From Camellia lanceoleosa (lineage: Eukaryota > Streptophyta > Magnoliopsida > Ericales > Theaceae): a stretch of 64,000 nucleotides of DNA. The stretch spans positions 3,917,437-3,981,436 of the forward strand of contig CM045767.1 of NCBI GenBank assembly GCA_025200525.1, read 5' to 3'. The notes under the pieces were generated by a model. That model was not told the origin of the DNA, did no database searches, and saw only the letters and a program-made list of their open reading frames with translations. The translations under genes were made by a program, and so were the position numbers. Shown here one piece after another: positions 33,539 through 43,955 of the stretch; the stretch's first letter is position 1; every line of letters starts with the position of its first letter.

Positions 33539-35689
33539 GAAACTGTAAACAAGCCCGCGGGGGGACCTCGTTACAGCTCGGACTCGATTTTGTGTCACGG
33601 TTCTTAATCTTGAACCAAAGAGTCCAAATCCGGCAAATCGTTTTGAGAAAACAGATTTTTAGAAAAGAAGTGCCAAACATGGACTGCTTTGCCAGATACA
33701 GAGTCACCACCTAAATATTTTATTTTTGGGAAATTTAGGAAACCCTGACTCGTTTGCCTAAGGCCACGTGTCCGTCATCACCAAAGTTGCCTCGGCTCGA
33801 GAACTTAGGTACGATTGGGGAAGGTCACTTCGTGAGCACCCCCGCTCGCCCGATCAAAGATCGGCCTCTACTAACCATGATATCTAGTTTTGAAAACATT
33901 GTACGTTCTTATTCCGGTTGTTAGCCTAGATTTACTATGTGATGCGCACAGCATACAAGTATAGACCGAGTCGCCTGAATTGGAACAAAACATTTCATGT
34001 TTGTTTGTTTGAAAATGGTTTGATGGTGCTACCCTCAGGTAGGCTTAAAATGCAGATTTTGGCACCCTCAGGTGGGCTCAGAAAAAAGATGGTTTTGCCA
34101 CTATCTAGTGGGCTTAAAACACACAGTCAATGATTTGTCCCAATCCAAATAACCCAACCTTCACCCACAGGCATTCAAGGCAGTTATATCACATAAGCAG
34201 TTAGCCTCATGGTAAGCATGCTATTCATGGCAGTTACTCACACGCATGCAAGGATGCTAAAGCATAAAACTCACCGAGTACTCCAAGCCAAAACAGAAGC
34301 TAATTAGAAATCCATGCATGAATCCTAACTATACAGAAATGCTTAATGCAACACATGCAAAAGTGCAACTATAGCAGGCTCGGCTGTTTTAAACATGGCA
34401 TATGAGATGCAACAGCTACCAAGTATTCAACTCGGAATTAAAATACAAATGCAGTTAGTGTGATGCGCCGAGCCCGGTCCATGCAAAACAGATGAATGAA
34501 TGCAAACATGCTATCATACTGTATGCTAATTGAAATATGCCATAATCTAACCATCATAAGCTGGTAAATAAAAGGGAAGAAAGACGTGGGGTTGGAAGAC
34601 ATACATCACACACACGCACACTTATTACAATTATGCTCTCGCACAGAGGGTCTGAAAGAATAATATGTAGTCCCGAATAGTACAGTCGAAATAAATAATA
34701 CAGTCCAAAATATGTACAAATTTCTAATTAATTAATAAATTAACTAAGAAAACAATAAACTGGCATGCAAGCCAGGGACTGCCTTGACTCTTCTTCAGAT
34801 GATGAATGATGCATATCCGGGTTGCCTTTGCACGGAAATCCACTGTGATGCCCCAATTAGCCTATGTTTTGCAATGGTTTTTGGAAAGCGCGCCAAGCCC
34901 CGAAAGACTGCTGATTCTTGATTTGCTGCAACAGAGAGCAGGAAAGGGGCATGGCAATGTATTTTCACAAATGTATGCATGCCTCGATCCTTGTGCCACC
35001 AATCACGCATCTCGATACATGATGGCCGAGGAGTCGAATTGCCCAATTCAATATGGAATGAATGCACATGAAAACTCAACAAGACCTAACTCTATCATGG
35101 ATGATCCGGAGTGTCGGTGACTGGGAAATTGAGACACGTTCCGTCACTTGGAGTACAAAATGTACCTCGTTTCCCGTGCTCAGGCTAACTCCTATCCCGA
35201 ACACAATGCAGTATGCATGACATTCATGAAATGCAACTAAGATACAACCTAACATGCACAATGCTATGAAATGGCATACACGATGCACGAGGTAACATGA
35301 CATGCACAATGCGCTAACATACAACCTAGCATGCACAATGCTATAGAATGAGATGGCTTACACAATGCATAATGGACTTACTCCAACACAAGTGGACCTC
35401 AGCCACACTCACACAGGAGGCCATTAGATGAAAATGAGACAACTCGAGATGCGTACACGCGTGCACGCAAACCGAGGACCGACCCTAAGGCACGAAATGC
35501 CACTCTAACAAGACATGGCAAAACATGGAATATGACATACTAGCATGAAAATTTTAGCAGCAAAAAGTGATGCAAAACAACCCCGAAACATGAAAGCATG
35601 GCACCTGAAGCATAGAATGAGACCCGAAACATGAAATTAGGCGCATGGAATGACCTATGGCTATGCAACGCATGCATTATTTTAACATG

Positions 35690-36600
35690 AAGTGTGAAGA
35701 CAGAATCAAGACAGCCCCAAAAAAAGCATATTTACAGTTTTAAGGAAGGCCAAACAGTGAACACAAATGGGGCTAAGCTAGCATGCAAAAATGGCCCCGA
35801 AAGCGAGATAATGAAGCAAGTAGCAGCTTCTGACCTCAAAAAGAGAAGGGCCCTTCTACAATGTTGAAGAGGGGCCCAAAATATGGTATTTTACAGTTTA
35901 AAAGAAACCACAAAAATAAACACAAGTATGGCTAAACTCTCATACAAGAAATGGGCCAAAAGAGGGACAAAGAAGCAAGTGATAGTTTCTGACCTCAAAC
36001 AGATGAAGGCCCTTCAAAAATGTTGAAGAGGGGCCCAAAAAATGGCATTTTACAGTTGATGACCAAACCCAACACAGTGCACAAGCATGCTCAAAATACT
36101 ATGCAAAATAAGGCCAAAAAGAGAGTTATAACACAAAGAGGAAAAAGGAAACTTCAAAAAACAAAAGACCCTTAATGAAACATGAATAGGGGGTCAAAAT
36201 AAGGCTATTTACAGTTCAGACCAAAGCCCAAAAATACAAGCACAAGGGGTTAACAAATCATGCAAAAATGGGGCCAAAAGAGGGATACAAAGGCAAGTGA
36301 CAAAAGGAGGCCCCAAATAGTGATGAGCCCTTCAAAAATGTTGAAGAAGGGCTCAAAAAAAACTACTTTATAGTTTATGACAGAGCTCAAAACAGTTTAT
36401 AAATAGGCCTAAAATACCATGCAAGAAAGAGGCATACAAGAGAGGTAAAGAAGCAAGTGCAAAAACAAAGCCTCAAACAGTGAGAGGCCCTTAAACAAAC
36501 ATGAAAGAGAGTTCGAAATAATGATGCTATTTTCAGTTAGGGTCGGAGCCCAAATATGCAAGCACAAAGAGCTAAGATAGGATGCAAAAATGGGACCAAA
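35690..36600 (-). repeat. Diverged tandem subrepeats of about 160 bp in U5 of LTR C
   Basis: Five to six diverged units share the order: CATTTTACAGTTTATGACC-like word, then CCCAAAACAGTGCACAAG, then ATGCAAAAATGGGGCCAAAAG, then GGCAAGTG, then CCTCAAACAG, then CCCTTCAACAATGTTGAAGAGGG. The same array is present in LTR A (10080-10800) and LTR B (13030-13920), and in reverse in E (63500-64000). The last word is itself an inverted repeat (TTCAACAATGTTGAA). Confidence 0.75.
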
Positions 36601-36614
36601 AAGAGGAGAGGAAG

Positions 36615-36858
36615 ACTTACGCTTGAAGACTCAACTTCCAGCTGCTTTTGGCCCAAGTTTGGTGCTCCTAAGCTCTGAAGAACAACCTTAAGCTGTTGGA
36701 ATGGAGGATAGAAGGGTGGGGGTATGGGTTGTAGAGTAAAGGATGTAGGATTTGGGAGGTTTTGGTGCTTGAAGTGAGGAAAAGAGAGAGATGTAATGCA
36801 AGGCTCCAAAAACAATTTTTCTAACCTCTAAAACCAGAGCTGGGGTGCTGTTTATATA
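36615..36858 (-). promoter_or_regulatory. LTR promoter of element C: TATA box to donor-like site
   Basis: On the minus strand there is CCTATATAAAC (36852-36858), a leader of about 200 bases with CT-rich parts and no ATG, then CTTCAAGCGTAAGT with a donor-like GTAAGT at 36620-36615. The GGCCGGCC cluster (36993-37055) lies 135-197 bases upstream. Confidence 0.6.
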
Positions 36859-36992
36859 GGCAAAAGAGGGGGAGAAAGAGGGAAAAAATGAGGGGAAAAA
36901 ACAATTCAAGTTTCCCCCCAAAAGTTGGCCCCTCGGATACAAAATCTGGGGAGAAAATGAGGGTATTTTTGTAATGTACCAATAGTGAAGAT

Positions 36993-37055
36993 CATGGCCG
37001 GCCAGCTTGCAAGGGTTTAGGTGGCCGGCCGGCTCTCCCCATGGTCGGCCGGCCA
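36993..37055. repeat. GGCCGGCC palindrome cluster in U3 of LTR C
   Basis: Three GGCCGGCC-type copies occur, one mutated to GGTCGGCC. They match the block at 14321-14382 in the partner LTR. Confidence 0.9.
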
Positions 37056-37957
37056 AGGGTCAAAAGGGTCAAGTGGTATTAGTGGCCGGCTACCACAAAT
37101 TGGTGGCCTCCCATGTGTGCTCAAAACAGCCATGTGGTCAAAAACTGGAGACAGTGAACTAAGAGAGAGAAAAGGCCATTTTTTAGAGGGGTTCAAAAGG
37201 GTCAATGACAATTACTGGCCGGTCATGTGATATTGGTGGCCTTCCAGGTGTCTACAACACAAATATGTGGTTTTGGGCAAGAAAAAGTGGCCTTAGGGTG
37301 ATCAACATTGGCTTCCAAGTGAGAAAAACGGGCGATGGAGGGCGATGGAGGGCGATGGAGGAATAAAACTGGTTTTCAGAACAATTACTGACCTCCCACC
37401 CTTCTACGACCTTTCTAACAATGAAACAGAGGTCCTTGCCAAAAATGAGCCCAAACCGATGCAAAATGAAGGTTCGGGGGCTGAAACGCACAGTCTGGGG
37501 CCCCGAAAACTGACAGTTAGGCACCGGGAGTGGTGCTTGACCACGAAGTTGGTCTCTCGGACCACAGTGTCCCTCAAAAGGGAGGAAATAAGATGCATGC
37601 CAAAAACCGGAACAAACGGAGGTGGTTAGGCGGTCCCGAACCGAGGCACTCGGCCTGACGGCTCCAAAAACTAGGAACCGGGCTCCGAAATGGGCAAAAT
37701 GGCCTACGACCACGAAACGTAGCCTACGGCCACTGAGAGATGGTCTACGAGACCTCTCCCTCCCTTCGGGAAGAGAAAACAGAGAAAACGGAGCCTGGTT
37801 CACAAACCGAGGCAAGACACGAAAGGGCCCGGAAGTCCGGAGGTAAGGCTCGCAGCCGAAACTCTGAAACTTCGGAACAAGCACGATATGCAACATCACC
37901 AAGTGCTCAATCGGTGACGTCTGAGTCTTAAGGTCGGTCAAAAATGGGGTGTCTACA

Positions 37958-40900
37958 CTCTCCCTAAACATAAACAAACAAAATCAAACTTTATTAGAAA
38001 GTTTTGCACTCTACAAACAAATCCACCATTTGTTTATTCTTCTTGGTCGCAATCCGATTCTGACATCAATAATCTTTTGGAATAGCAATCACAATTTTTA
38101 GTCCTTTGGTCTTTGAATGTGGCACCACCGAAGTCATATTTTTTTTACTCAAAACGTTTTTGCTGTGTATGATTCAATTGTGTTGATAAGTTTTTGTCAA
38201 TATTTGGGATTTGACAAGAACAAAGACTAGGATTTTTTTGAAACTTATTTTAAATTGACATTATTTTAGATTACTTTTGTCAATATAATTGAGAATATAT
38301 GAAATTTACAAAGTATCATATGAATGTTAATGTTGTTTGGTTATGTAAAACTAAAAATATGATATAAAGACATTGATGATACTTTGCTAAATGAACCCGT
38401 TGAACGGAATTCCTGACTACACCACTGCCAACGTCATTGTCTCTCTTTCATTGACTCACACCCTACTGCTATAGTGATCCCCTTCCTACTACAAACTCCT
38501 TCCACGCAACTCCCTTTAAATCCATCTTGAAGGAGCGCTGATTAATCTCCCATGTTTAATACCATCACCTTACCAGGCCCATTTAAGCCTTTAATATTAG
38601 CTAGCTAATAGGACTCCTTTAATCATGTCAAATAAAATTGTTACAATCTGTCATAACATCCAATGTCATTATTAATTTTTAATCAAGCGAAAAGTACTTA
38701 ACATTATTAATTGCATTGTCCATCCAACTCCAAAGCATACTCTTAACACAAGTCGTAGTCGTAATAAGCCCAGCTTATTACAAGCCAAAAATCAAGGATG
38801 GGCTTTTTGCACCCCATCAGCAATACTCTGGGCTTGTGCTTGCTTAACTTGAAGTGCAACTTGGGAAAGTTTAACCTAAATAACTTGAGTTTAGCACGAA
38901 TGTTAACCTAAATTAAATTTGGACAAGACTTAGGGAGGAGTTTTCACAATCTGAGCAACTCAAATTATACTATTAATATATATGAATTATTTATAATAAA
39001 CATGAATTATTATAATTTACAAAATATTTTACCACCACTTGATTTAAATCATATTATAATGTAATCTATTTTATTGTTTGGTACATACAACTAATTTTCT
39101 TATGATAATTCATGTTGTGTTTTTCTTAGATGTATTTTATTTTCAAAAAGTGAAATTATGTTAATTTAGGACAGTCGAAATAAATTTTATGAGTTTGAAT
39201 TTGGACAACTTGAGCCAAACTTGAATTTTGTGAGTTAAATTCAGATTCAGATTCAAACTCGGGTTTAGGCAAAAGCCGGGCTTTATTAGATTTTCATACA
39301 TTTTGGGCTGAGCCTAAAGAGATGCTTAACCCACCTGAGTTGCAGCTCTAGTTGATTGGTAGTGGACCAAGTTTAAGGGTCTTAAGCAATTTGGGCAAAA
39401 CAATAAAAAGTGGCACTTTCACATCTTGGTTTTTGTTTTTTTGCAAAACACTTTCACATCTTGGTTGTGGACTCGTGTGGCAGGGAAAGAGTGGTATATC
39501 TTCCATGTTAAGGAAGGAATATTATTAGTTAAAAAAATAAAAAATAAAATAAAAACAAAAGAGAAGGAATATAAGCCATTCAAAATAAATAAATAACAAG
39601 ATGTCAAATGCATTAGCACAACTATAATGCAATGGTAGCCGAACGAACTCCTTTTTGAAAGCCACTCCCGAGCCTTCCGGGAAAGAGCAATTTTCATACT
39701 GCTTTTATTATTATTATTATGGTGGGCCTATTGACACTCAAAGACTATTTAGCATTTTTGACATTTTAGTGAATAAACAAAGTTTTCGTTTGGCATGTTA
39801 GGTTTTTTAGTTTTTTTTTTTATATTATTTTAGTGACAAAAAGATAAAATAGACTTTTTAGTTTAATAATACAAAACATCATATCAAAATCATAATCATT
39901 TTATTTTTTCTCTCACAAAAATAAAAAAAATCAAAAAACCTATCACAAACAAGACTTTTTAGTTTCAGGCTAAAATAGTCAAAAAACTAAAAAGTCAAAA
40001 AGTCAACCTACATTCCAAATGAATCCTATGATAGTCCTCAAGTCAGGATTCTCTAGTGCAAGAAGTTATTTCATATGTCTGGCATATCAAATCATGAGCA
40101 GTGTGCCCGATCAATAAAAATAATAAATTGAGGACAAAAAGTCCCAATACATGAAAGAATTTTAGAAATTTTGTCAATATTTTTTTTAAAAATTTCATTG
40201 ATTTGGCACACTATATCAATTTGATGATGTGGTGCACCAGATCTGCTAAATAATTTTTGTTGTGTGCACTTTAAGTATGTATATTGGGTTATGTTTTACT
40301 AAAATGCATTATTTATTACTTTTTTATATATATTTTTTTTTATTATAATGTGCCACATTCACTACCGTTAGATATTAATAAGACTAGTGCATGACCCACG
40401 GTATCAATTGGCATGGATAACATCATATACAAAAAAAATGACAAATGTAATATTATTTCTCTCAATTTTTTTAACAAGATAAATTTTCATTCCCAAATTA
40501 AAATGGTAATTTTAAGGTTGTGTTTCAATTATGAAAGCATTTGTAATGGGAAATTGAAAGGAATTTAAAAATATCATAAAAGAAAATGAAGTAGAAGGCA
40601 TTTAATTTTCCTTTTTTGGTTGGAGTTTTTTTGCATAAAAAAATATTTAGAAAATCACCGCACTTTGAAAATTATTTATGAAGAAGCAGTATTTTTTTAA
40701 ATCGAATCTGATTAACATGGCAATGAGTGTTAGAGTCCGCATAAAAATATTGTCTTCACTATACAATTTCAACTCACATCTTGAAGACAAGATTTCATTG
40801 CGGCTACATTTGGACATTGGACAAAACTCCGACAATGGTGGTGGAGGCATTATTAAAGATACATATATGTATGTGTGTGTGCACGTGCGCGCATGCGAGC

Positions 40901-41888
40901 CAATGTTGAAGGAGATTGAAGTCCAACGGTGGTGGTTGAGATGAACAATGGGGCATGGAAGCCAAGAGTGGGTGGGGAGATTTAGAAATCTAGAGAGATA
41001 TTAGAGTGGAGATCGAGAGGAGAGCTCATTGGCACTGTTGTCGATGAAAGTGGAGAGTGACGAAAGGTTTCGTAGACTAAAAATGTGATTTATATAATTG
41101 TGAAATTGCAACTCTTAAAATTGCAGTTTCAAGATGAGATTTTTCGAAAATGTTGTATTTTGTTAAATAATTTTCAAAAGTGCGCTTAAAAATAAAAATA
41201 AAATTTTTTTTTTTTGGTTGGGTTGGGAAAGTGAGAGTGAGAAAAAATTAATATATAACTGTTAAAAAATCCATTTTTGTATTTAGTTACTTATGAAAAG
41301 TAAACGTATATATATATATATATATAATTCTACTTCATTTTCTTTTTCCATCAATGAATTTAGGATCCAAAAGACAGCCTAAAATAGCAACATATGTAAG
41401 GAGAGAGGAGCTTTCTTGGTTGTCTATCTAATTTCTTTTTCGTACATAGAATTCCTCTTTAATTTGTCATAAGAATTGAATAATAATCACTTATTTTGCA
41501 GAATCTGTATAATTTTTTATTTATATTGAACACTGTTTTATATGTTGAGCTAGCATGCAGCATTGCCTACTTTCCCTCCATGTCCACAATAGGGAATTGA
41601 GTACATGGATTATTTTGCTAATTAAAAGCTCAATGCAACTTTGGTAAAGTTGAAATTCAAACTGTTCAAAGAACTACTAATCTAATTTACACAAAAAAGA
41701 CATGGCACTTTTTTCTTTAATGAAAATTCAATTGAAATTAAGATGTCACAACATCAATTTCTACATAGTACTAAGTACAATAAAAAATTTGGTATTTTGG
41801 TTCCTACAAATTAAAACTGAAAAAAAAGAAGAAGAAGAAGCTCTAATTAAGCTTGTCATCCATTTCTTCAAATCCAATCTCTTCATTT
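37958..41888. other. AT-rich host intergenic DNA
   Basis: No convincing gene was found. Just beyond the LTR, minus-strand 38135-37985 could be a gene tail: a short frame ending PHSKTKGLKIVIAIPKDY, then a stop, then AATAAA near 37992. It is too short to assign. A possible small inverted-repeat element is at 39783-40025. A TA microsatellite is at 41306-41326. Elsewhere I see only T- and A-rich runs without clear ORFs. Confidence 0.6.
39783..40025. mobile_element. Possible MITE (about 243 bp)
   Basis: Imperfect terminal inverted repeats: left TTCGTTTGGCATGTTAG, right (reverse complement) TTCATTTGGAATGTAG, with A/T-rich interior containing repeated TTTTTAGTTTT words. No clear target duplication was found, so the call is tentative. 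Confidence 0.35.
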
Positions 41889-42524
41889 TCATCCCCTCTC
41901 ACAGTCGACTAGCCTAGCTTCAAGCCACCTTTGTCTGTTAACCCTTGCAATAAAACTTTCAACTCTTTTGTTCAACTCCTCGGTTGGCAAACCGGGCTCC
42001 TCTTCTTCACCTCTCTCCTCTTTCACCTTATTGTCATGATCATGATCACGACCACCATCATCCTCTCTTACTTTTTCTTCTCCTTTTTCTTTCTGAACGA
42101 CATATTTTTTTTCAATTTTGTTCACACGCTTGTCAATAATACTCATTTCCAATTTCCCTTCTTCTGTCTTCTCCGTATTAGTGGAGGATTCATGAATACT
42201 TCGACTACTTTCAACATACTTATCATAAACATCACTAGCCGGAGATGAAAATGAGCTCGTGAGCTTTGATTCCCTGACTAGGTAGACAATGATGGCATTG
42301 CCCACAATGAACAAGCACTTGGGGCTGAAGAGGAAAGACTTCAAATTTGGGAGAGAAACAAAAATAAAGTGCTTCAAGGAATAAAATAGATGTGGAAACC
42401 AAAAGGAACAAAAAAATAGAGTACAAAGTAAAGCTGTGACAAGGTGAAGAATGAGATTGGTGAGAAACAGACTATTCTTGTAGTTCTTCATGGCTTGAAG
42501 CTTCTTTGCCTGGATTGAATCCAT
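41889..42524 (-). CDS. DUF4408/DUF761 domain protein (plant-specific, membrane-anchored)
   Basis: Single-exon host gene of 211 residues. The N-terminal third is hydrophobic, with likely membrane segments near residues 20-50 and 65-82 (LFLTNLILHLVTALLCTLFF; CLFIVGNAIIVYLV), as in the DUF4408 domain. The middle is acidic and charged (EKTEEGKLEMS, then a KEERGEEEEPG stretch). The C-terminus has PTEELNKRVESFIARVNRQR, the conserved DUF761 (cotton fibre expressed protein) motif. The family is plant-specific and its biochemical function is not established. The start is the first ATG, with a TATA box 150 bases upstream. It is intact and is the only clear host gene in the window. Confidence 0.88.
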   Translation of the reverse strand: MDSIQAKKLQAMKNYKNSLFLTNLILHLVTALLCTLFFCSFWFPHLFYSLKHFIFVSLPNLKSFLFSPKCLFIVGNAIIVYLVRESKLTSSFSSPASDVYDKYVESSRSIHESSTNTEKTEEGKLEMSIIDKRVNKIEKKYVVQKEKGEEKVREDDGGRDHDHDNKVKEERGEEEEPGLPTEELNKRVESFIARVNRQRWLEARLVDCERG

Positions 42525-42675
42525 TGTTGAAATGGGTATCTAGGGTTTGTGTTAACTAGTGAAGTTTCTAGTTGGGTTTAGAGAGAATTTTGAGGGAATG
42601 TGTTGGAGATTAGTTAAGAAAGCAAAGAGGAGAAGATTCACAATCTGACTGAACATAAGGATGTGGAAACAAAGG

Positions 42676-42685
42676 CTTTATATAG
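42676..42685 (-). promoter_or_regulatory. TATA box of the DUF4408/DUF761 gene
   Basis: Minus-strand CTATATAAAG, 152 bases before the ATG. It implies a leader of roughly 120 bases. Confidence 0.65.
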
Positions 42686-43640
42686 TGGAGGAGAGAGGGA
42701 GGATATTTTGGGGGATTCAACACATGTTGCTCTTTAGGGTTTTTTTAATATAGAGGAGTTACTTTTTGAAAACCATTGTAGGTGAAAATTTGAAAATTAT
42801 TTTTATTTTGAGTGCCTTGGTTTTGGCCTACTTTTGCTTTCCAATATTCCTGTTGATTGTTTTTAATATTTCATGCAAGTAAAAATTACCTTATAAAGAT
42901 GAGTATTAATAATCTGTATTACTCTATTATATTTTTATCTCATATTCATCACATATTATTTTATAGTAAAAATTAATGACTAGAAGAGTATGAGACGGAC
43001 ACTAATATAAATAGTAAGGCAAATGTTCTCATGCCCATAAAAACATAAAAGTCTAACATATGACAGCATATTATGGTAATTAAATGTAAATACTAAATTT
43101 TAGATATTATTTGAGGTGCCACTAATGTGGGTTTATTGAATTTGTGTTTCATGTCTTATATCAATACATTGATTACACACAAGATAGTATTCAAATTTTA
43201 ATGAAAAATTATCTACTCTCCTAATTTTGCCTCCTTTCAATTCTACCCCAAATGATGTACAATTAGAAAGGACTAAAGACGAGAAGAAAGAAGTGCAAGA
43301 CTACTACATATGGGTCTTAGCCATATTATATTAGAGATGGAATTTGGAGGGAAGGGGACAAAATTAGAAAAATATAACATTGCTCAAATTTAATATTGAA
43401 ATGTAATTATCGTAACGTTATTGGACTTGCAATGCTTCATTGGCTTTGTGACATCATATCAAAGTACAATAATGGAGGGAAAAGATAACAAAATTCATTG
43501 CATGTGTACATGTACTGATTTTGGTGTGAAAATGGGCAATTTATCAATACTATACATTCATGGTAACATTGGTTGGTGTTCTTTTATTTATCTATTTATT
43601 TTTTTGCCAATCGATAAAAATTGTTTATAAATATTAAGTC
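42686..43640. other. AT-rich host intergenic DNA before the copia element
   Basis: No gene or element was recognised. A short plus-strand frame at 43421-43630 has no recognisable domain and is ignored. Confidence 0.6.
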
Positions 43641-43645
43641 AACAC

Positions 43646-43916
43646 TGTTGAGATTTTTGTCATCTTTTAATAAGTCTTTGTTTGCTATAGTTTAGGAGTC
43701 AGTTGTGGTGTTTTACCTATTCAATAGGAGTATCCCAGTTATGTAGGAGTCTTAGTAGTGGTTGTTAGTCATGAAGTAACCTGTTCCTTTTTATTCTGAT
43801 GACTTTGTTACTATTTGGTCTATTTAAGCTGTAATCAGTCAGGTTGAATAAATTGACAGCTTCAGTTCATAATATTTTCTTATCTCTGTTGCTTCCAGTA
43901 AAGGTAGTTTTTAACA
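43646..43916 (+). repeat. 5' LTR of copia element (271 bp)
   Basis: TGTTGAGA to TTTTTAACA. It contains a TATTTAAG box at 43821-43828 and AATAAA at 43847-43852, so promoter and polyadenylation signal are close together as in short copia LTRs. Confidence 0.95.
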
Positions 43917-43918
43917 TT

Positions 43919-43930
43919 TGGTATCAGAGC
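43919..43930 (+). promoter_or_regulatory. Primer-binding site, initiator tRNA-Met type
   Basis: TGGTATCAGAGC, two bases after the LTR end; the classical site for plant copia elements. Confidence 0.95.
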
Positions 43931-43955
43931 CCCCACTGGGCCTGCTCAGAAATTA

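Larger units (their letters stand above)
15275..33543 (-). mobile_element. Element C: internal region of a giant Tat-lineage Ty3/gypsy element with two antisense genes
   Basis: The 18.3-kb internal region (16.2 kb without the inserted solo LTR) reads on the minus strand: primer site (33538-33522), leader, gag (32836-30387), protease and linker (30338-28681), RT and RNase H (28680-26866), second RNase H and integrase (26847-25096), and a hairpin-bearing spacer. It then carries two genes on the opposite strand: DUF7745-like (23128-24320) and plant mobile domain (16673-22268). Two RNase H domains in series are a hallmark of the Tat lineage. Gag, protease and RT frames are broken, while the integrase frame is open. 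The boundary with the 3' LTR near 15275 lacks an obvious polypurine tract. Confidence 0.8.
33544..37957 (-). mobile_element. 5' LTR of element C (4414 bp)
   Basis: On the minus strand it begins TGTAGACACCCC at 37957 and ends TTTACA at 33544, five bases before the primer site. U3 is about 1.1 kb with a GGCCGGCC cluster; the TATA box is at 36852-36858; the remaining 3.3 kb (R and U5) contains diverged subrepeats and a donor-like site. Its right flank (37958 onward) is single-copy-looking host DNA, so this is the outer edge of the whole nested stack. Confidence 0.85.

Noticed and set aside
38760..39360. Possible element containing repeated GGGCTT and AACTTGA words
   Set aside because: Compositional similarity only; no terminal repeats or target duplication could be found.
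40678..40944. Short plus-strand frame of 88 residues
   Set aside because: No domain, AT-rich context, microsatellite-like GTGTGTGTGC interior; chance ORF.
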